Part shown: piece by piece, positions 22,064 through 34,840 of the stretch
Numbering within the stretch: position 1 is the stretch's first letter
Layout: each line of letters opens with the position of its first letter
Assembly (NCBI GenBank): GCA_013399875.1
Contig: VXAZ01003890.1
Coordinates: 682,001 to 746,000, forward strand
Origin: Gymnorhina tibicen
Lineage: Eukaryota > Chordata > Aves > Passeriformes > Artamidae
Length of the DNA stretch: 64,000 nt
Direction: 5' to 3'
Program-made: the position numbers and the translations under genes
Notes under the pieces: model-generated
Databases searched by the model: none
What the model saw: only the letters and a program-made list of their open reading frames with translations
What the model was told of the DNA's origin: nothing

Positions 22064-24735
22064 AACAAATATGCCCAGTTGCAAGCCCAGCTGTCTGTAA
22101 GCATAGCTCACCTGGTTTTTTGGGCATCTGGGGGTGTGTGCATGTGTACACATCTGCAGAGGAAGGCAGAAGGAGAATTCACGTTGGAACAGCTGAAACA
22201 CTGGTAGAAATCACAAACGTGGTGTGTGTAAGGGGTGTTAGCTACACTGTCACTGGAGTCTAAAGCAAGCTCAGACCAAAAGGTCAGTACAGTTTCTGAA
22301 GATGTTGAGTACTTCTAGCACAAGTGGCTGGTGCTGCAGATGCTTCTGGTTTCCAATCTTTGCTGAAAAGGGAAACGATGCAGGAAAGAACAATTCTTTC
22401 CTGCAGTAAGAAAAATAATCCTGCCAAAGAAAATAGGGACATGCTGCCATTCAGATTGCCTAATGGCATAAGAAAATGTTCAAATTCAGATCTGTGATGC
22501 TTGGTCTGAATCAGGAAGAAAAAGGCATTTACCCTTGATGTCTTACCCTGTACAAGTGAGCAGCCAAATCATTTATATACCAGTCAGTGAAGCAGAGCTA
22601 GCAGAGGGTTTCAAAGATGTTTTTAACCACCTCTGCTATGAGTTACCACCTTCCAGGCCTGCCTGGTGAATTCCTGATTCTTAAAGAGCAGTACTGTGTC
22701 CCCATCCACTGACCCAAAGCTCTGACCTTGATGTAGTGAAATGGACATGGGATAGATGACTTTTTTTTTGTGAATTGCTTTATATGAAATGCTTATCCCT
22801 GCATAATCTCTGGAGCATCTGAAGTCATTGTGGTTACTCCATTAACTACACAATTTCCTAATAAATTGTACAAAACATAGTAAAAGAAAACCACTCAAGA
22901 TTGGACTCTTGCTAAGGAGTGATGGTGCAGTCCCATGACTTTCCTTACCTGGAATTGCTACAGATCATCCCATGAGGCAGCCCAATTATTGACTTCACTT
23001 TGAAGGATTTCTTGGAAGCACAGGCTTTTTCTTTTTGTTCTGCTTGTATGTTAGTAACCAAGAAATCCATGAAGGAAATCAATGTGAATTAAGAATGTTA
23101 ACTCCCAGTTATTATAAAGGGAATGAAGAGAATACAGTGAGCTGGGTACCTTAATTGTGTATCTTTCAGAGTGTTTGAAAAATATGGGTTTACTTGCTAT
23201 ACTTATTGCCTTTATTATCCAGTACAATTTGTAGTCAGAAATATATGAGAGTCAATTAAGGTTTTGAAGAAAAGTTTTCTTTTCTTTTCCAAACGAAAGC
23301 ATCATATATCATGGAATATCAACTCCAGTGTTAGACTAGCAGAAATTTACTGCACCATGTCCCTGCAGTGAAAATTTGCAGCTAGATTAATGTTCCTTTA
23401 GCTGGCATTAATCAATTTCATACATATGCTCGTATTTTCACCAGTGACATTCTGCAATAGCTGATGTTTTGTAGGAGCTGTAAAGAAAAAAATCAGAAGA
23501 TTTTGTTCAAGCTTCATATATATGTATGTATATACAAGTGAACAAGAGACTTCATGCTTCACTTGCTATGAAAAAGTCTTGAGTTTTTAAAGTTGGCCAA
23601 CTCTTCGTGTTTTTCATGGCATATACACTGCTTATTATCAGCACACCTTCATGTAGCTGAGAAGCATCTAGAGATACATATATCTAATCTGGATAGAATT
23701 GACATTTTCTTTTTTCCCCCAGTTTATTGGAATTGCTCTTGTTATGAAACTTGCACGTCAGCAATTGACATATGGGGATAAAACTGTCACATCTTCCTAC
23801 CTAATGCTCACCACGCTGTAGCTGATTTCATCCTGGCTGGTTGTCAGTGGATCCATGAGATAACAGCACCCTCCACAACAAGACACGAGCTGCCCAAGGA
23901 GGTTCTGCATGTCTGTGGGACTTTCCTGTGCCCTGGTCAGGAGGCAATCTCCAAACAGGCAATTTTTCTCCTGAGTGCTCCTCAAGAAAGGACTCTGAGG
24001 AGAGCAGCTCATTCAGGAGGTTCTCATGGAGCACCCACTGCAGCCCTGGGGACAAAGTCAGTGTCAGCCACCCAGGACATAAGGAGCAGTTTGTGCAGCA
24101 GTGGCATCACTGTGACATCACCATGACAGCACTAGTAAACAATGTAATTTTCTCAGTTACATTGTGGCAGATAAAACCACACTGATTGCCTTGGTCATCA
24201 ATTGCTGTAACTCCCCCTCTGGTACTGAAAGGTGTCTCACGCTCCCTGACATGACTCCAGACAATACGAATTTTCAGGGAAAAAGCCATTTCCTCTCCTA
24301 GAGGATCTGATCTGAAAAAGAAAACCTCATTTTATCTCACAGTAGTAAAGAAGGAGTGAGTCTAATGGGCGGAGAAACCACTGCAAGTGAAAGGAGAACC
24401 AAGTCTGAGATTTGCAAGTACCTTTAATATGTATTTGCAATTGAGGAACTTACTGGGATTTATGGATTTACAGGCATTCAAGTAAGGTATATTCTGTGCT
24501 GAGACACCCTAAGATGTAGAGATAAAGTAGCAAAGACAGATTAAAAATATGGATATCTCTAAATATGCCCAGGGAAAAATTATTCCTTTTCCAGCATTAC
24601 TGGGTGCAATTCACAGGGACCTGTGAAGGACTCCGAGGTCTCCTGGAGTGAAAGGCAGTGGAAAGTGCTGATCCTGAAAGCCACCCTCAGAGTGCAAGGG
24701 AGCTGATCTAGCCCCTTTATTTTTGTATGATCTCC
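22064..24735. other. Unique non-coding DNA, no gene seen
   Basis: No gene or recent repeat recognised. A short TATGTATGTATATA run lies near 23517-23535. Frames on both strands at 23797-24185 (71-85 codons) overlap and lack domains. Confidence 0.55.
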
Positions 24736-24905
24736 ATTCTGTAGTATCTAAGCACCTCACAGGCATCTCCAGCTCTCAGGGAAATAGGAAACATTCATTG
24801 TGTTTTAGAGGAGGGAACAGAAATATAGAGAAGATTACCAGAAAAAACCTTGATTGGCATTAATATCCAGGGCTCCAGGTGATCAGCCTCAATCCTGAGG
24901 TGTTT
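24736..24905 (+). repeat. Possible MIR/L3-like ancient repeat fragment
   Basis: The words GTAGTATCTAAGCACCTCAC, CATTGTGTTTTAGAGGAGGG, AACAGAAATATAGAGAAG and TATCCAGGGCTCCAGG occur in the order of an old amniote repeat (TATCTAAGCACCTCACAG, CATTTTACAGATGGGGAA, ACTGAGGCACAGAGAG, AACCCAGGTCTCC). Divergence is heavy and the assignment is from memory. Confidence 0.4.
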
Positions 24906-27043
24906 TGACTTTCCTTATGTATCTAAATTTTATGGCAGAAGGACTCTAGCTTGGGAAAGCAGCTCTTCCTGCACAGGGAAAAATTGGTGGGTAAGTTTTC
25001 CTAGGGATGCTGTTCAATGCTGATGTATTATTTGTGATGTTTTCATGCTACTAAGGCCGTGCATAAAGTCTGTCACTAACCTGGGTAACAAACTTGACCT
25101 GCCTGAATGCCTGTTTTGCGCATAATTTTCCATCTTCCTCTGTCTTTTTAGAAAATCAAATTGAACTGTGTTTCTAGAGGCATCCAGAAACAGCAGCATC
25201 CTCCAGTTTTCTTCAAAGGAGGGATTCAGTTTAATTCTCTGGTTTCATATGTCCTTTGTCACTTATTTCTTAACCCTTTGTCCTGTTGTGGTAAGTAAGT
25301 TTTGACAGCACAGAATACAATTGACATCTAATACTGGAAAGAGAGGTTTGGGGTTTCTTTTCTGACATGGGAGGCAGCAAAATTATAAATTAATATAAAG
25401 TAATGGGTCACAAAGAAAACGACCCATTAAGCATTTATTATTGCAAGCTGCTTGAATCAGCAGCACTGAGCATAAAGATAGGTCTCTTACATATATTTAT
25501 CACGAAAAATCAAAATGATACCATCAGAAGTGTTATGGGTATGGTTCCTTTTTAATACATATATCTTGGGGTTTGCTTTCTCCCTTCCCCCAATTACGGT
25601 ATAATTTTCAGTGCAAGGTGAACTATGCACTAGCAGAATCATAAATGAAAAGCTAATTGCAAAAATCCTCAAAGATCTGACTGCCCTGGAAGACAGCTGA
25701 TTGTTAAATATCTTCCAGCCTTGTGCATGCAACAGCCAGCGCATTGGTTCACACACCTCCACCTGCTGTATTGTTCTTAGGAAAGATGTCACCTTTTCCA
25801 CACAGGTGACTGACTCTCTAAAACTGAAGGTAAGCTGCATAAGAATTTTATTCCTAAATTTCTCATTTGGAATCTGCACAATGTGTTTTATCTATTGATT
25901 CTTTAGCTCTGTTGTGCTTTTGGGGTTTTTTTTAATATAGGTTATATGATATATATATGGTATATGAAAAGAAAGTCTGAACATCATAATAGTTTTAGGC
26001 TTTGTTCTTGAAGTGTTCAATTTTTTATTTTCTGTGCTACTTCTTGGGGTTTTTTTGTTGTTTATGTATGCACATGCATGCATTATCCATACACATTCTT
26101 CTCTATCATCTCAATTGCCTACCCTGCCTTTTTATAAATCACTTTTTAAAATTACTGATTATTTTCTGTGTCATACGTAATTTAATACAATATTTATAAC
26201 TATGGTAAAATGAACAATCACGCAGTGCTCTTCCGTGCATAGTTTGAAGCAATTTTCATAAATAAGGATTTAATAAAAAACTGGTTTCATTTTTTACACT
26301 CTAATTAAAAATTAAAAAGAAACAAAATAAAAGAAGAGTAATAAAAACAGACTGAATTCTTCTCTAAATTACATACACTAACCTGATTGGATTCACTGGA
26401 TTTACTTTAATTTAGAATGTGTATAAGGGAGAGAAGCAGAGCTTGGAGTAGCCATTCCTGAAATGGAGAGCGAGCTGCAATAACAGGGCAGTAATTAAGG
26501 ACTGCCTCTAGCGTGCTCCTTCTCTCGAGCTCATGTGCCTTTGCTCGCTCTCCAGGAGTGTTACCTGAAAATTCATTAAACACAAAGCTTCAGGTTTAGC
26601 AAGGCAACCAGCAAATCAGCAGAGACCAGGGAAATATTTGTTGCTGTTGATTTATTGCAGCTCAGCTGACTGATAGGAGTGGGTTATGGTGCCTTGCTGG
26701 GGTCCTTGTTAGTGCTTCCCTACCACTGCCCTGCTCTGTTGTGTGACCTCTGTTGGGGGCTGTGGGAATTTGATCCATCATGGACTTCTCATCCACAAGC
26801 AGCTCTTTCTCAGCCTCTGGAAAAAAGAGTGTCTGAGGTGGTGTGGTGCAGACTGGATCTTCCATGGTCAAAGCTCAAACTCTAAATGCTGCTCAGAGGG
26901 GTTTCTAATAAGCAATGTGGAATACGCATAAGGAGCTGGAACGATAAATTGGAGTGGGGAAATTCTTATCCCCACTGTGCAAAAGGCTCTGAAAAGGGCC
27001 ACTAAGTCATCCTCCCCTTTTCTTCTCCATTCTCTTTTGCCTT
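24906..27043. other. Unique DNA, no gene seen; includes candidate conserved block
   Basis: No coding gene recognised. The 130-codon minus frame at 25487-25879 has no domain and no codon pattern that sets it apart from chance. A/T runs and GGGGTTTTTT words occur near 25922 and 26047. The 26400-26670 stretch is listed separately. Confidence 0.55.
26400..26670. promoter_or_regulatory. Candidate conserved non-coding element with long-range inverted repeat
   Basis: GGAGAGCGAGC at 26465-26475 is matched by its exact reverse complement GCTCGCTCTCC at 26543-26553, 67 bases apart. The 11-bp arms contain CpGs, which are rare in this region. The interval also holds GTAATTAAGG (homeodomain core) and GGCAACCAGC. 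There is no evidence of transcription. A regulatory role is inference from composition only. Confidence 0.3.
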
Positions 27044-27554
27044 CTACTGCACCCAGCTCTGGTGCCCCAACACAGGAAAGATGGGGACTTGTTGGACCAA
27101 GTCCAGACGAGGCCAGGGAGATGCTCAGGGGGCTGGAGCACCTCTCCTGTGAAGCTGCAAGAGCTGGGGTTGTTAAGCCTGGAGAAGGGAAAGATTCAGA
27201 GAGAACTTATAGCACTTAAGGGGACTATAGTACTTAAAGGGGACTATAAGAGATCTGGAGAGGGACTTTTGACAAGGGCATGGAGTGACAGGACAAAAGG
27301 AATGGCTTTAAGCTGAAGGAGGGTAGGTTTAGATTGGGTGTAAATAAGAAATTCTTCACTGTGAGGGTGGTGAGGCACTGGAACAGGTTGCGAAGTGAAG
27401 CTGAGGATATCCCAAGCCTGGAAGTGTTCAAGGACAGGCTGGATGGGGTTTTGAACAACCTGGTCTAGTGGAAGGTGTCCCTGACCATGGCATGGGAGTT
27501 GGAACAAAATGATTTTTAAAGTCTCTTTCAAACCAAAATGTTCTATGTCTCTAT
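27044..27554 (+). mobile_element. CR1: CR1 LINE 3' region with internal duplication
   Basis: Starts near TACTGCACCCAGCTCTGG and GTGCCCCAACACAGGAAAG, passes TGAAGCTGCAAGAGCTGG, GTTAAGCCTGGAGAAGGG, TCTTCACTGTGAGGGTGGTG, AACAACCTGGTCTAGTGGAA and GGTGTCCCTGACCATGGC, and ends TTTCAAACCAAAATGTTCTA then TGTCTCTATG. It retains about 510 bp of the 3' end. At 27210-27247 a unit of about 18-20 bp (AGCACTTAAGGGGACTAT, then AGTACTTAAAGGGGACTAT) is tandemly duplicated inside the element. Confidence 0.95.
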
Positions 27555-28040
27555 GCGGCTTTTTCTGTTGCATTATGATATCCACATAGAGAACATGATA
27601 ATTTTTGGCGTTTTCCCCCTGAATGCACTCTGTAGGCATAAGCCCATATGATTTTACTGGTTTTAAAAGATTTATTTTTGTTCCTTTCTCCTATTGGCTA
27701 TTTTTTTGTGGTTTTGATTCTTTGCTTGTCATTTGTTAGAGGCCAAGCTTATTTGTGAAAAGGAAATGGAAACATTTATGCTCAAATTCACTGTATTGGA
27801 TATATTCAGCATTTCTAATGCTCTTTTTCCATGTCCAGCCGTAAGACATAAGACTTCTTTAGAAAAAAAAGAAGAAAATTAAAACAGAGGAAGCTTTTTA
27901 CATGAGCAGCAAGCTCAAATCTTAACTATCTGTAGACAACCAGAGATCATTTCAGACATTCACACAGGTGAAGAAGGGTTGTTCATGTCATCTTCCTGTA
28001 ATTATGTGAAGACAAGAGAGGAAACCATCTGGCAGATTAG
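27555..28040. other. Non-coding spacer
   Basis: AT-rich, no gene or repeat recognised. Confidence 0.5.
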
Positions 28041-28107
28041 ACCAGGGGGGTTGGTACTGGATGAAATTTAAGGTCTTTATCAACAAAAACTATTCTGTGA
28101 TTCTGTG
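28041..28107 (+). mobile_element. CR1: CR1 LINE, 3' tail only
   Basis: ACCAGGGGGGTTGGTACTGG, then ATGAAATTTAAGGTCTTTAT and TATTCTGTGATTCTGTGG: the last 65 or so bases of a CR1 on the + strand with two ATTCTGTG tail units. Confidence 0.88.
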
Positions 28108-29512
28108 GTTATTATGGAGCAATCAAGGGTAAACATAGGTAATAACACCTGAGAGGTATTCAAGATTCTTTTTAAATACATTGTTCTTTTCTTTCATGGG
28201 AGAACGAGAAAAGCATAACCAAAAGAACTCAAACTCCAAACTTTATTTCACCTCCAAAACAGTCTGGTATTGAGTGATTTTGGGCATATCTGAGGATACC
28301 AAGGTTCACTGCTTCTCTGGAAGGAACAGATGAGTGTAAAAGGCTATTTGGATCCAATCCCTGAACCGTTAAAAACACATTGCAAGCCAGTGTGACTTGC
28401 TTGAATCTGAAAGGGTTACTTGTACATCTAGAATTGCCCTTTGTCCAGTTCAGAGAAAAATCTTTCCTCAGTGGGAGCAAAACCCCGCAATTTTCACACT
28501 GTGGAGGAAAATAACAGGGAGGGGACTGGGCTACTGACATTTTAAAAACTAAAATATTCCTTATGGGACAGCACATCTCATATGGAAGTGAAACACTTTT
28601 GATCTGCTAAATGCTTAAAAGTGAAAGTCTTCATCTTAAGGGAGGGAATGAAGTCTCTTATAAAGTAAAGCATTCTCATTTGGTTTATTAAATAGTTTCT
28701 CAATGGGAAAATAATAAAATTAGAAACAGGACATTTAGTGTGAAAACTGGGGGGAGGGGTGTTATGAAACTACTTTCTTTTTGGAACAATGAGAAAGATT
28801 TTCCATGTTTTCGAGGCAATCATTCGTAGTCAGTCCTCAAAGGACCTTGCAAATATTACTGAGGTGTTGAAATGCTGCATGGGAGAGGCAGGCAGTGTTT
28901 GGGCTGATGGAATGGAGCATCACAGAGGGAGCCTGGGGCCCATGGAGCTCAGAGTGACTGGCAGCTTGAGGTTATGTGAGAGCTGTAATACCATTAAGGC
29001 TGAGAGGCTAAACCCCTTCTGAGAGTGGCATTGAAGTCACTTACTCTCTTAATGCTGTTGCAAACGCTGCTCATAATTTTGCAAGATGACTTCACCTGGG
29101 TAAGAACTGGAGACAGCCAGAGACTTGGTGCACCATAAAGGTTTTTCCTCAGTTAATTATTGTTAAAATGAAGGATTATAATAAGGAAGTCAGAATATAA
29201 CCCTCCAAAGAGCACATTTGTTTATGCTTTATGTACCTACATGTACTAGCATTTATTATTTTCTGTTGCAAGCAAGCAATAATAATCCTGTGTCTGGCTT
29301 CATAAAGTGCGTGAATTTGCAAATATGTCTGTATCAATATATAGCAATGCACAGTTGGCTGGAATTCGTTTGCATCTATCTGTATTTCTTCAGAACTAAT
29401 CTCAGCTCTTATCCAATATAAACCTGTCAGGTTGTCTGTTATGCTGGGAGACCATTTATATTTCCACTTGTGCACAGTTAAATCATTGTTTGCAAAACGT
29501 CCAACTCATTCT

Positions 29513-29530
29513 TGTGTGTGTGTGTGTGTT
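29513..29530 (+). repeat. (TG)n microsatellite
   Basis: About eight uninterrupted TG dinucleotides. Confidence 0.9.
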
Positions 29531-32500
29531 TCTGCCTCTGTCTTTCCTTAGTTCAAACAATACTGTGTTGGCAACTGCCCAAGAAAATTTGGGCACTCAG
29601 CATCAGAGCTATTCCATCATTAAAGTCTTTCAGACATACGCAGACACTGAGAGGTTAAGAGATAAAGTTTCTTGTTTGTTAAAGCCTCAATGCAGTATGC
29701 CTTATGCTGACTCAGAAAAAGTTTTTACTAAAGCCTTGTGGGATTAGTAAAGGGGGCTAAAATCTAGTCTGATTATATCAGAATTGATTAAATGTTCTGT
29801 AATCCTCATTCTCTGATGACAGACTTTTAACTGAATTTAGTTTCCCTGCACTACAGTTTAAAACAAAAGTTCAAGAGCTTTAGGTAGGTAAAACCACAGA
29901 ATTACAGTCTCTCTCTGACTCCTAAATGTGAAAAAGTATGATATGAGAAAAAAAGGTAGATATTATCAAAGTCATTATTTTGACAGTTTTATCACAGTAC
30001 AAACAACTGCTCAGGCTTCTGAGTATTTACTGATAGGTATTCCTTTTCTTTTTTTGCATTCTTCAATTTAGGTGAGCCTTTCAAAGCAAAGGTAGTCATT
30101 CTTTTCAGAGGCAGAGCACTATTTAACTTGTCTTTCACAGGCAACTCAAAGAGTTTCATTGTTGTCTGGAATGTGACAGTAGAATCCTCCACTAGCAAAA
30201 AATAAATTTTCTTCTAAAACAATCCTTAAATTCTAAAGATCTAATCAGAAAGAAAAAAAATTAAAAATTGAGAGGTTTGAACCGCAACAAGCAGAGACGC
30301 ACAGCTTTGCTGTCTATAAAGCATTTGCTAGTGATGTGGTTTCAAAATCCACACAAGATTTTCCTCCTTCTCAATATAATATTTATAAAATGAAACCTGT
30401 CATGCCCATCACCATGTCTGTCAAGAGTAGGCTTAGTGACTTTCCTGCAGAGGTGAGGTGGCAGCAGATACCTCAGACTGGAGGTGCAGCCAATTACACC
30501 CAGCAAGCTGAAACATGGCAGACCTTTCAAAGTGGGTTTCTCCCACCTGTAGAACAATCTCTCTTTTGCTTATTAGGTGACTTTAGTACACTTAAGTCTG
30601 ACTGAAACCTAAGGATTTTTTTCCATTAATCCCACTGGCAGTGAATGGAGTGGTAGTTTTGCTTAAAGAGTAGCTTGTGGTGTGCTTCTTTCCTTCTTTA
30701 TTGTATGAAAAGACTTGGATTTTTCCTTCCTAAGACAGTAGTGTTGATGAGCCACGGGAGACTAGGTCTCTGTATGATACAGATGCTTCTTCATTTTAAA
30801 TTTAAACATAGCTGCTGTTTGCTCCACTATAAGATGACCGATAATAAGTAATTTATTTATCTGTTTGGCCCAACAAATATCCCTGATCCCACTGGGCACA
30901 GCCCAAACATCCCTGTGCTTATTCTCTAACAAGAAAATGCTGGGACACAGAGAGCTGGGTTGCTTTTTGCTCCATGGAGATCTCTGTCCTATTACAGCTA
31001 AATTTGAAAAGCTTCAACACTGACAACAGCAGATGAAACCTGTTGGTCCTGGCATGATGTATCTTCCCCATAATCATGTGTGCCCATGTATGTCCTATTA
31101 GAGGTAATAAGGGTTATGTATTGAGAGCAGATGCTCTTTTACCAATAACTGTCTCATACTATTATGTCTGGATTTATTTAAAAGCTGTTGTCTACCCATA
31201 CCATGTGAGCATTAGAGTGCAGATTTCCACAACAAACCATTGAGAAAACTGGCAGTGCTGCTGATTATCGCAGTGCTAAAAAAAAAAAGGAAGCAAAGAC
31301 AAATTTCAGATCCATAAGGCTGACTTTTTTCCTGAAGCTGACTTCACTGGTGTCAAACAAAGCCTTGAACCACAAAAGATGAGTGTTCCCTTTACAGCAA
31401 AACTGCAGTTCAAAATCGTCTTGGATATGAGAAAGTGCACCTCAATGTTACATTGCACTTGGACTGCCTTGTGTGTGGGTGGGGTTTTGACCAGAGTTAA
31501 TAAAAAGGCAGAGGTTGGAGAAAGAAAAAATTAATCTGTGATAAGTTTGCTCTTGGGTTGAAAGTGCAATTTGGTGTGAGCTGGGTTCACTCACTTCTCC
31601 ATGTCAGTGTCATGAAGTATTGCAAAGCTCACTTTCCAGCTCAGGTCAGTCAGGGCTACAGGTTACAAAAACCTCTGTGAGAACTCAAGGGAAAGTAATG
31701 GGAAATGCTCTGTTTCATGAAAAAGGCAGAGAAAGAGAGAAAGAGACATAGAAGGGAGAGTGTGGGTGAAGAAAACCAATAACAAAACACATTTACTGTG
31801 CAAGTTCAGCTCAGCATGGGGAGCTGAAGTGAGTCAGGGGAAAGTAGAGATTTTTATCACACACATTTTTCATCTCAGTCCTCATCTCTCCCTACACACA
31901 AAGGCAAACTGTTGGGTTCTGTCTACATCTCATAGGATTTCACATTTCTCCTTGAGCAGTGACTGCACATCTAGAAAATCAGGGCTGCCCTGGGATCTCT
32001 CTTTTGGAGGTTCATGCTTTCTCTTCTTTAGACCGTGGACTTCTTCCCTGATCTTCTGCAGGCAGAAGTGGCTAAATCTTTTTAAAAGCTACTTATGAAT
32101 AATTAAGTCCCCTCCCTCTATGCCATATGAAGTCTCATGATACAGAACACTCTTTTGACATTTAACCCAGAGTATGTAACATTCTCAAACTCACTTTGCA
32201 AAATGCCTTTATTGCTGGTTCTTCACTGGCAGGTCATGAGGTTTCAGGTAATGTCAGCTAACGTGGAGGGCAGAGCTGTCTGTACTTTCTTTACCGTGGA
32301 GACCTGGGATTATTTCTACTACAGGAGAAAAATAGATAGCAAGAGGAAAAGACTGCAATGTCGGAAATGCTCCATTTTGTGTATTTACTTGATTATATAA
32401 AACTTGTACCACCAGGCAGAAAACCTCGACTCTGAACTTCTGATTAGATGGCACTGAGAAAACCAGTCCTTATTTCCACAGACGTAACAGCACAGATGTA

Positions 32501-33512
32501 TGGACACATTCACACATTGGGCTGGCAGTCCTTAGAGGACTCCTTGGGACAGCACAATTAGGAATCCCTATTGTCTACCCAACGCACAGGACTCAAACAG
32601 GGTACTTCTCTTTCACAGACAAATTCTTTTTTCTCTCTTAGGTGACCAGGAGTCGACTTTGAGGAGGAGTCCATTCTGTATGAATCTATAAGAAAATACA
32701 TTAACACATTTTTCAGTCTCTGGCTTTACAGCAATTCAGATTAATTCAGTGACAGTTGTCAGTAAAAATTCATATTTGTCCATACAGTTCCTTAATGTGG
32801 GTTCAAATGCATGGATGACCTGCACATTTTAAGCAGCTAGTTTTAATCCTGGGACTGACTTACTTTTTGCATAAAAAAATTTTTTTTCTCAGTATGTATA
32901 ATGTGCTGTGAAAGGTAAGTACATGTCAGTGGTTAAATTTACTCAACACTCCAGAGCAGCAGCAGCAAAAATGACCTTTCTGGCTGGGTCTTTAGGTGAG
33001 CAAAGGAATGTTGCTCTGATGTTTCTGTCTAGTGTTTCAACCTTGCAGGGCCATTTTTTGCAGCACAGATGTCTGAGCAGCCTCCCAAAGGCAGAGGTGA
33101 GCAATTCCTCAGGGGAAGCAAGTCAGGCATCTAAGAGATGAAGAGTTGTTGAATTCACAGTACTTCTGTCTGCTTTTCTAACCCAAACCCGGACTTAACA
33201 GATGGGTCCTAAGGTCTGTTTCATGACTGCCCCACACTATCATTGAGATCAGAAATCCCCACTGCAATTACTGGTAAGTTCCCTTGTTCTCATCTGTTAT
33301 GAACGTTGACTCCCTGGGGAGAACATGGAAGTCATGGAACTGAGTAAGGCTGACACTGTGGTAGTAAGCTCACAGGATGGACCCAAAGTATTATTTTTTA
33401 CTTTGGGGTGGATAACTTAATTTTTCCATTTTTTCTTTTTAATTGTCTTTTCTGGTCTTTCCCAGCTTAAAGCAATTAGCACAATAGCAATCTGCTTAAA
33501 GAAAGTCCAATT

Positions 33513-33546
33513 ACAACAATAACAACAACAACAAAAAAAAAAAAAA
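33513..33546 (+). repeat. (CAA)n running into poly-A
   Basis: CAA/TAA triplets followed by fourteen A residues. An A-rich tail could mark a retroposed sequence, but nothing upstream resembles a processed gene copy, so it is recorded only as low-complexity DNA. Confidence 0.85.
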
Positions 33547-34770
33547 GGAAGGAGATGAGGTAGGTCACTTTGCTGTGAACCCATTAATAAACTGTGCAAA
33601 ATACAGAGCCCTGGAAAGCTTCCACCAGCAGCCCTTGATCTAAGGATGAGTGGCTCTATCTCCTCTTCTGCAATTGCAGTCTTTGCTTCAGTTACATTAT
33701 TCCTCCTCAGCCTGACTATGTTTTTCTATATTTCCCCTGTCTATTTTCTGAAGAGGCAATTGTTGTGAATGGTGGAGAAGGTTGAGTGCCTGACTGAAAT
33801 AAAGGAAAATTAGTTTTTAAGGAGAGTAAATTGGATAGAATAGGACCCGTAAGGATAACAAGTTGGCGATAATTCAGTGTAGTCTTCCTGTTCTGCTCCT
33901 GTTTATTAAATATTCTTATTGACTTCTGCTTCTCAGTACTCTATGTTCTAGTGTACTAAATTACAGTAACTGAATATTCTGTCTACATATGCTGACTGGT
34001 CATTTGAGAGATGAGTGCACTTAAGACAGAAATGTTTTCCTTTAGTCCTTGGATCCTTGAAATGCCTATTATAAAATGTACATCTGTGAGAAGGCACTTC
34101 TCTTTGCCAAATGAGATTTAATGCTGAAAAAGCTACAGAGCTAAATAAAACAAACTTTGAGGAGGAGCCTTCTTTTTGACTCACATTTCTCTTTTCTAGC
34201 CACCACTAGAATTTTGGGTTAGGAATTAGTGCCTCCATACCCATATTTCCTCCAATAAAAGAAGTCTTAATACACGAATATTCCACAAAGCTTATTTTTC
34301 CCTTGTTATGGTCTACCGATTGAGCTTCCTGAACTTTATACATTTTGGTTTCTGTTGCTTGGGGAGCAAGATGCTCTGAGTGTCATCCTCTTTGGCAATG
34401 AAGGGTAAATGATACTGGGCCAAGGAATGCTGTCAAGCACAACCAGGAATTCAGCCCTCATATTTAACTGTTACTGTTTTGCCTGAAATAGTTTTGTCAA
34501 GCACATCTAAAATTCTTTTGGATGATGCCTGGTTGTGGCAAGGAGAATAGCATAAGCCCGTGACTGCTCTCAACACAGATGAGACCATCCTGTTCTTGTG
34601 TGAGAAGCCTTGATCCATGGATTTGCACCATGTTTTTTTGGCCAGACAACAGGTCTTGGTCAATTTTTTTTACTGCTGCAGAGTAGATGAAATGTTCCAA
34701 CTTTCTTCCCTTTTCAGAAGAAGGGGATAGGGAGAAATTCCAGTTCTCTCACTTCCTTAACTGACTTAGC

Positions 34771-34840
34771 TCAAGGCCAGGTTAGATGGGGCTCTGAGCA
34801 GCCAGGTTTAGTGGAAGGTATCCCTGCCCCTGGAAGGGGG
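34771..34840 (+). mobile_element. CR1: CR1 LINE internal fragment lacking tail
   Basis: TCAAGGCCAGGTTAGATGGG, GCTCTGAGCAGCCAGGTTTA and GTGGAAGGTATCCCTGCCCC match the CR1 3' region on the + strand. The final 40-50 bases and tail repeats are missing after 34840, so this copy has lost both ends. Confidence 0.85.

Larger units (their letters stand above)
28108..34770. other. Long unique non-coding stretch, no gene seen
   Basis: About 6.7 kb without a recognisable repeat family or gene. Short frames (115 codons minus at 28229-28576, 112 codons plus at 31760-32098, 99 codons minus at 29176-29475) show no domains. Microsatellites at 29513-29530 (TG) and 33513-33546 (CAA plus A run) are listed separately. 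A GA-rich stretch (AAAGAGAGAAAGAGAC) lies near 31730-31750. Confidence 0.55.

Noticed and set aside
25487..25879. 130-codon minus-strand open frame
   Set aside because: No domain, no recognisable homology and ordinary AT-rich composition; lengths like this occur by chance in 64 kb searched in six frames.
33481..33546. A-rich tail of a processed pseudogene
   Set aside because: No gene-like sequence upstream and no target duplication found; treated as a simple CAA/A repeat.
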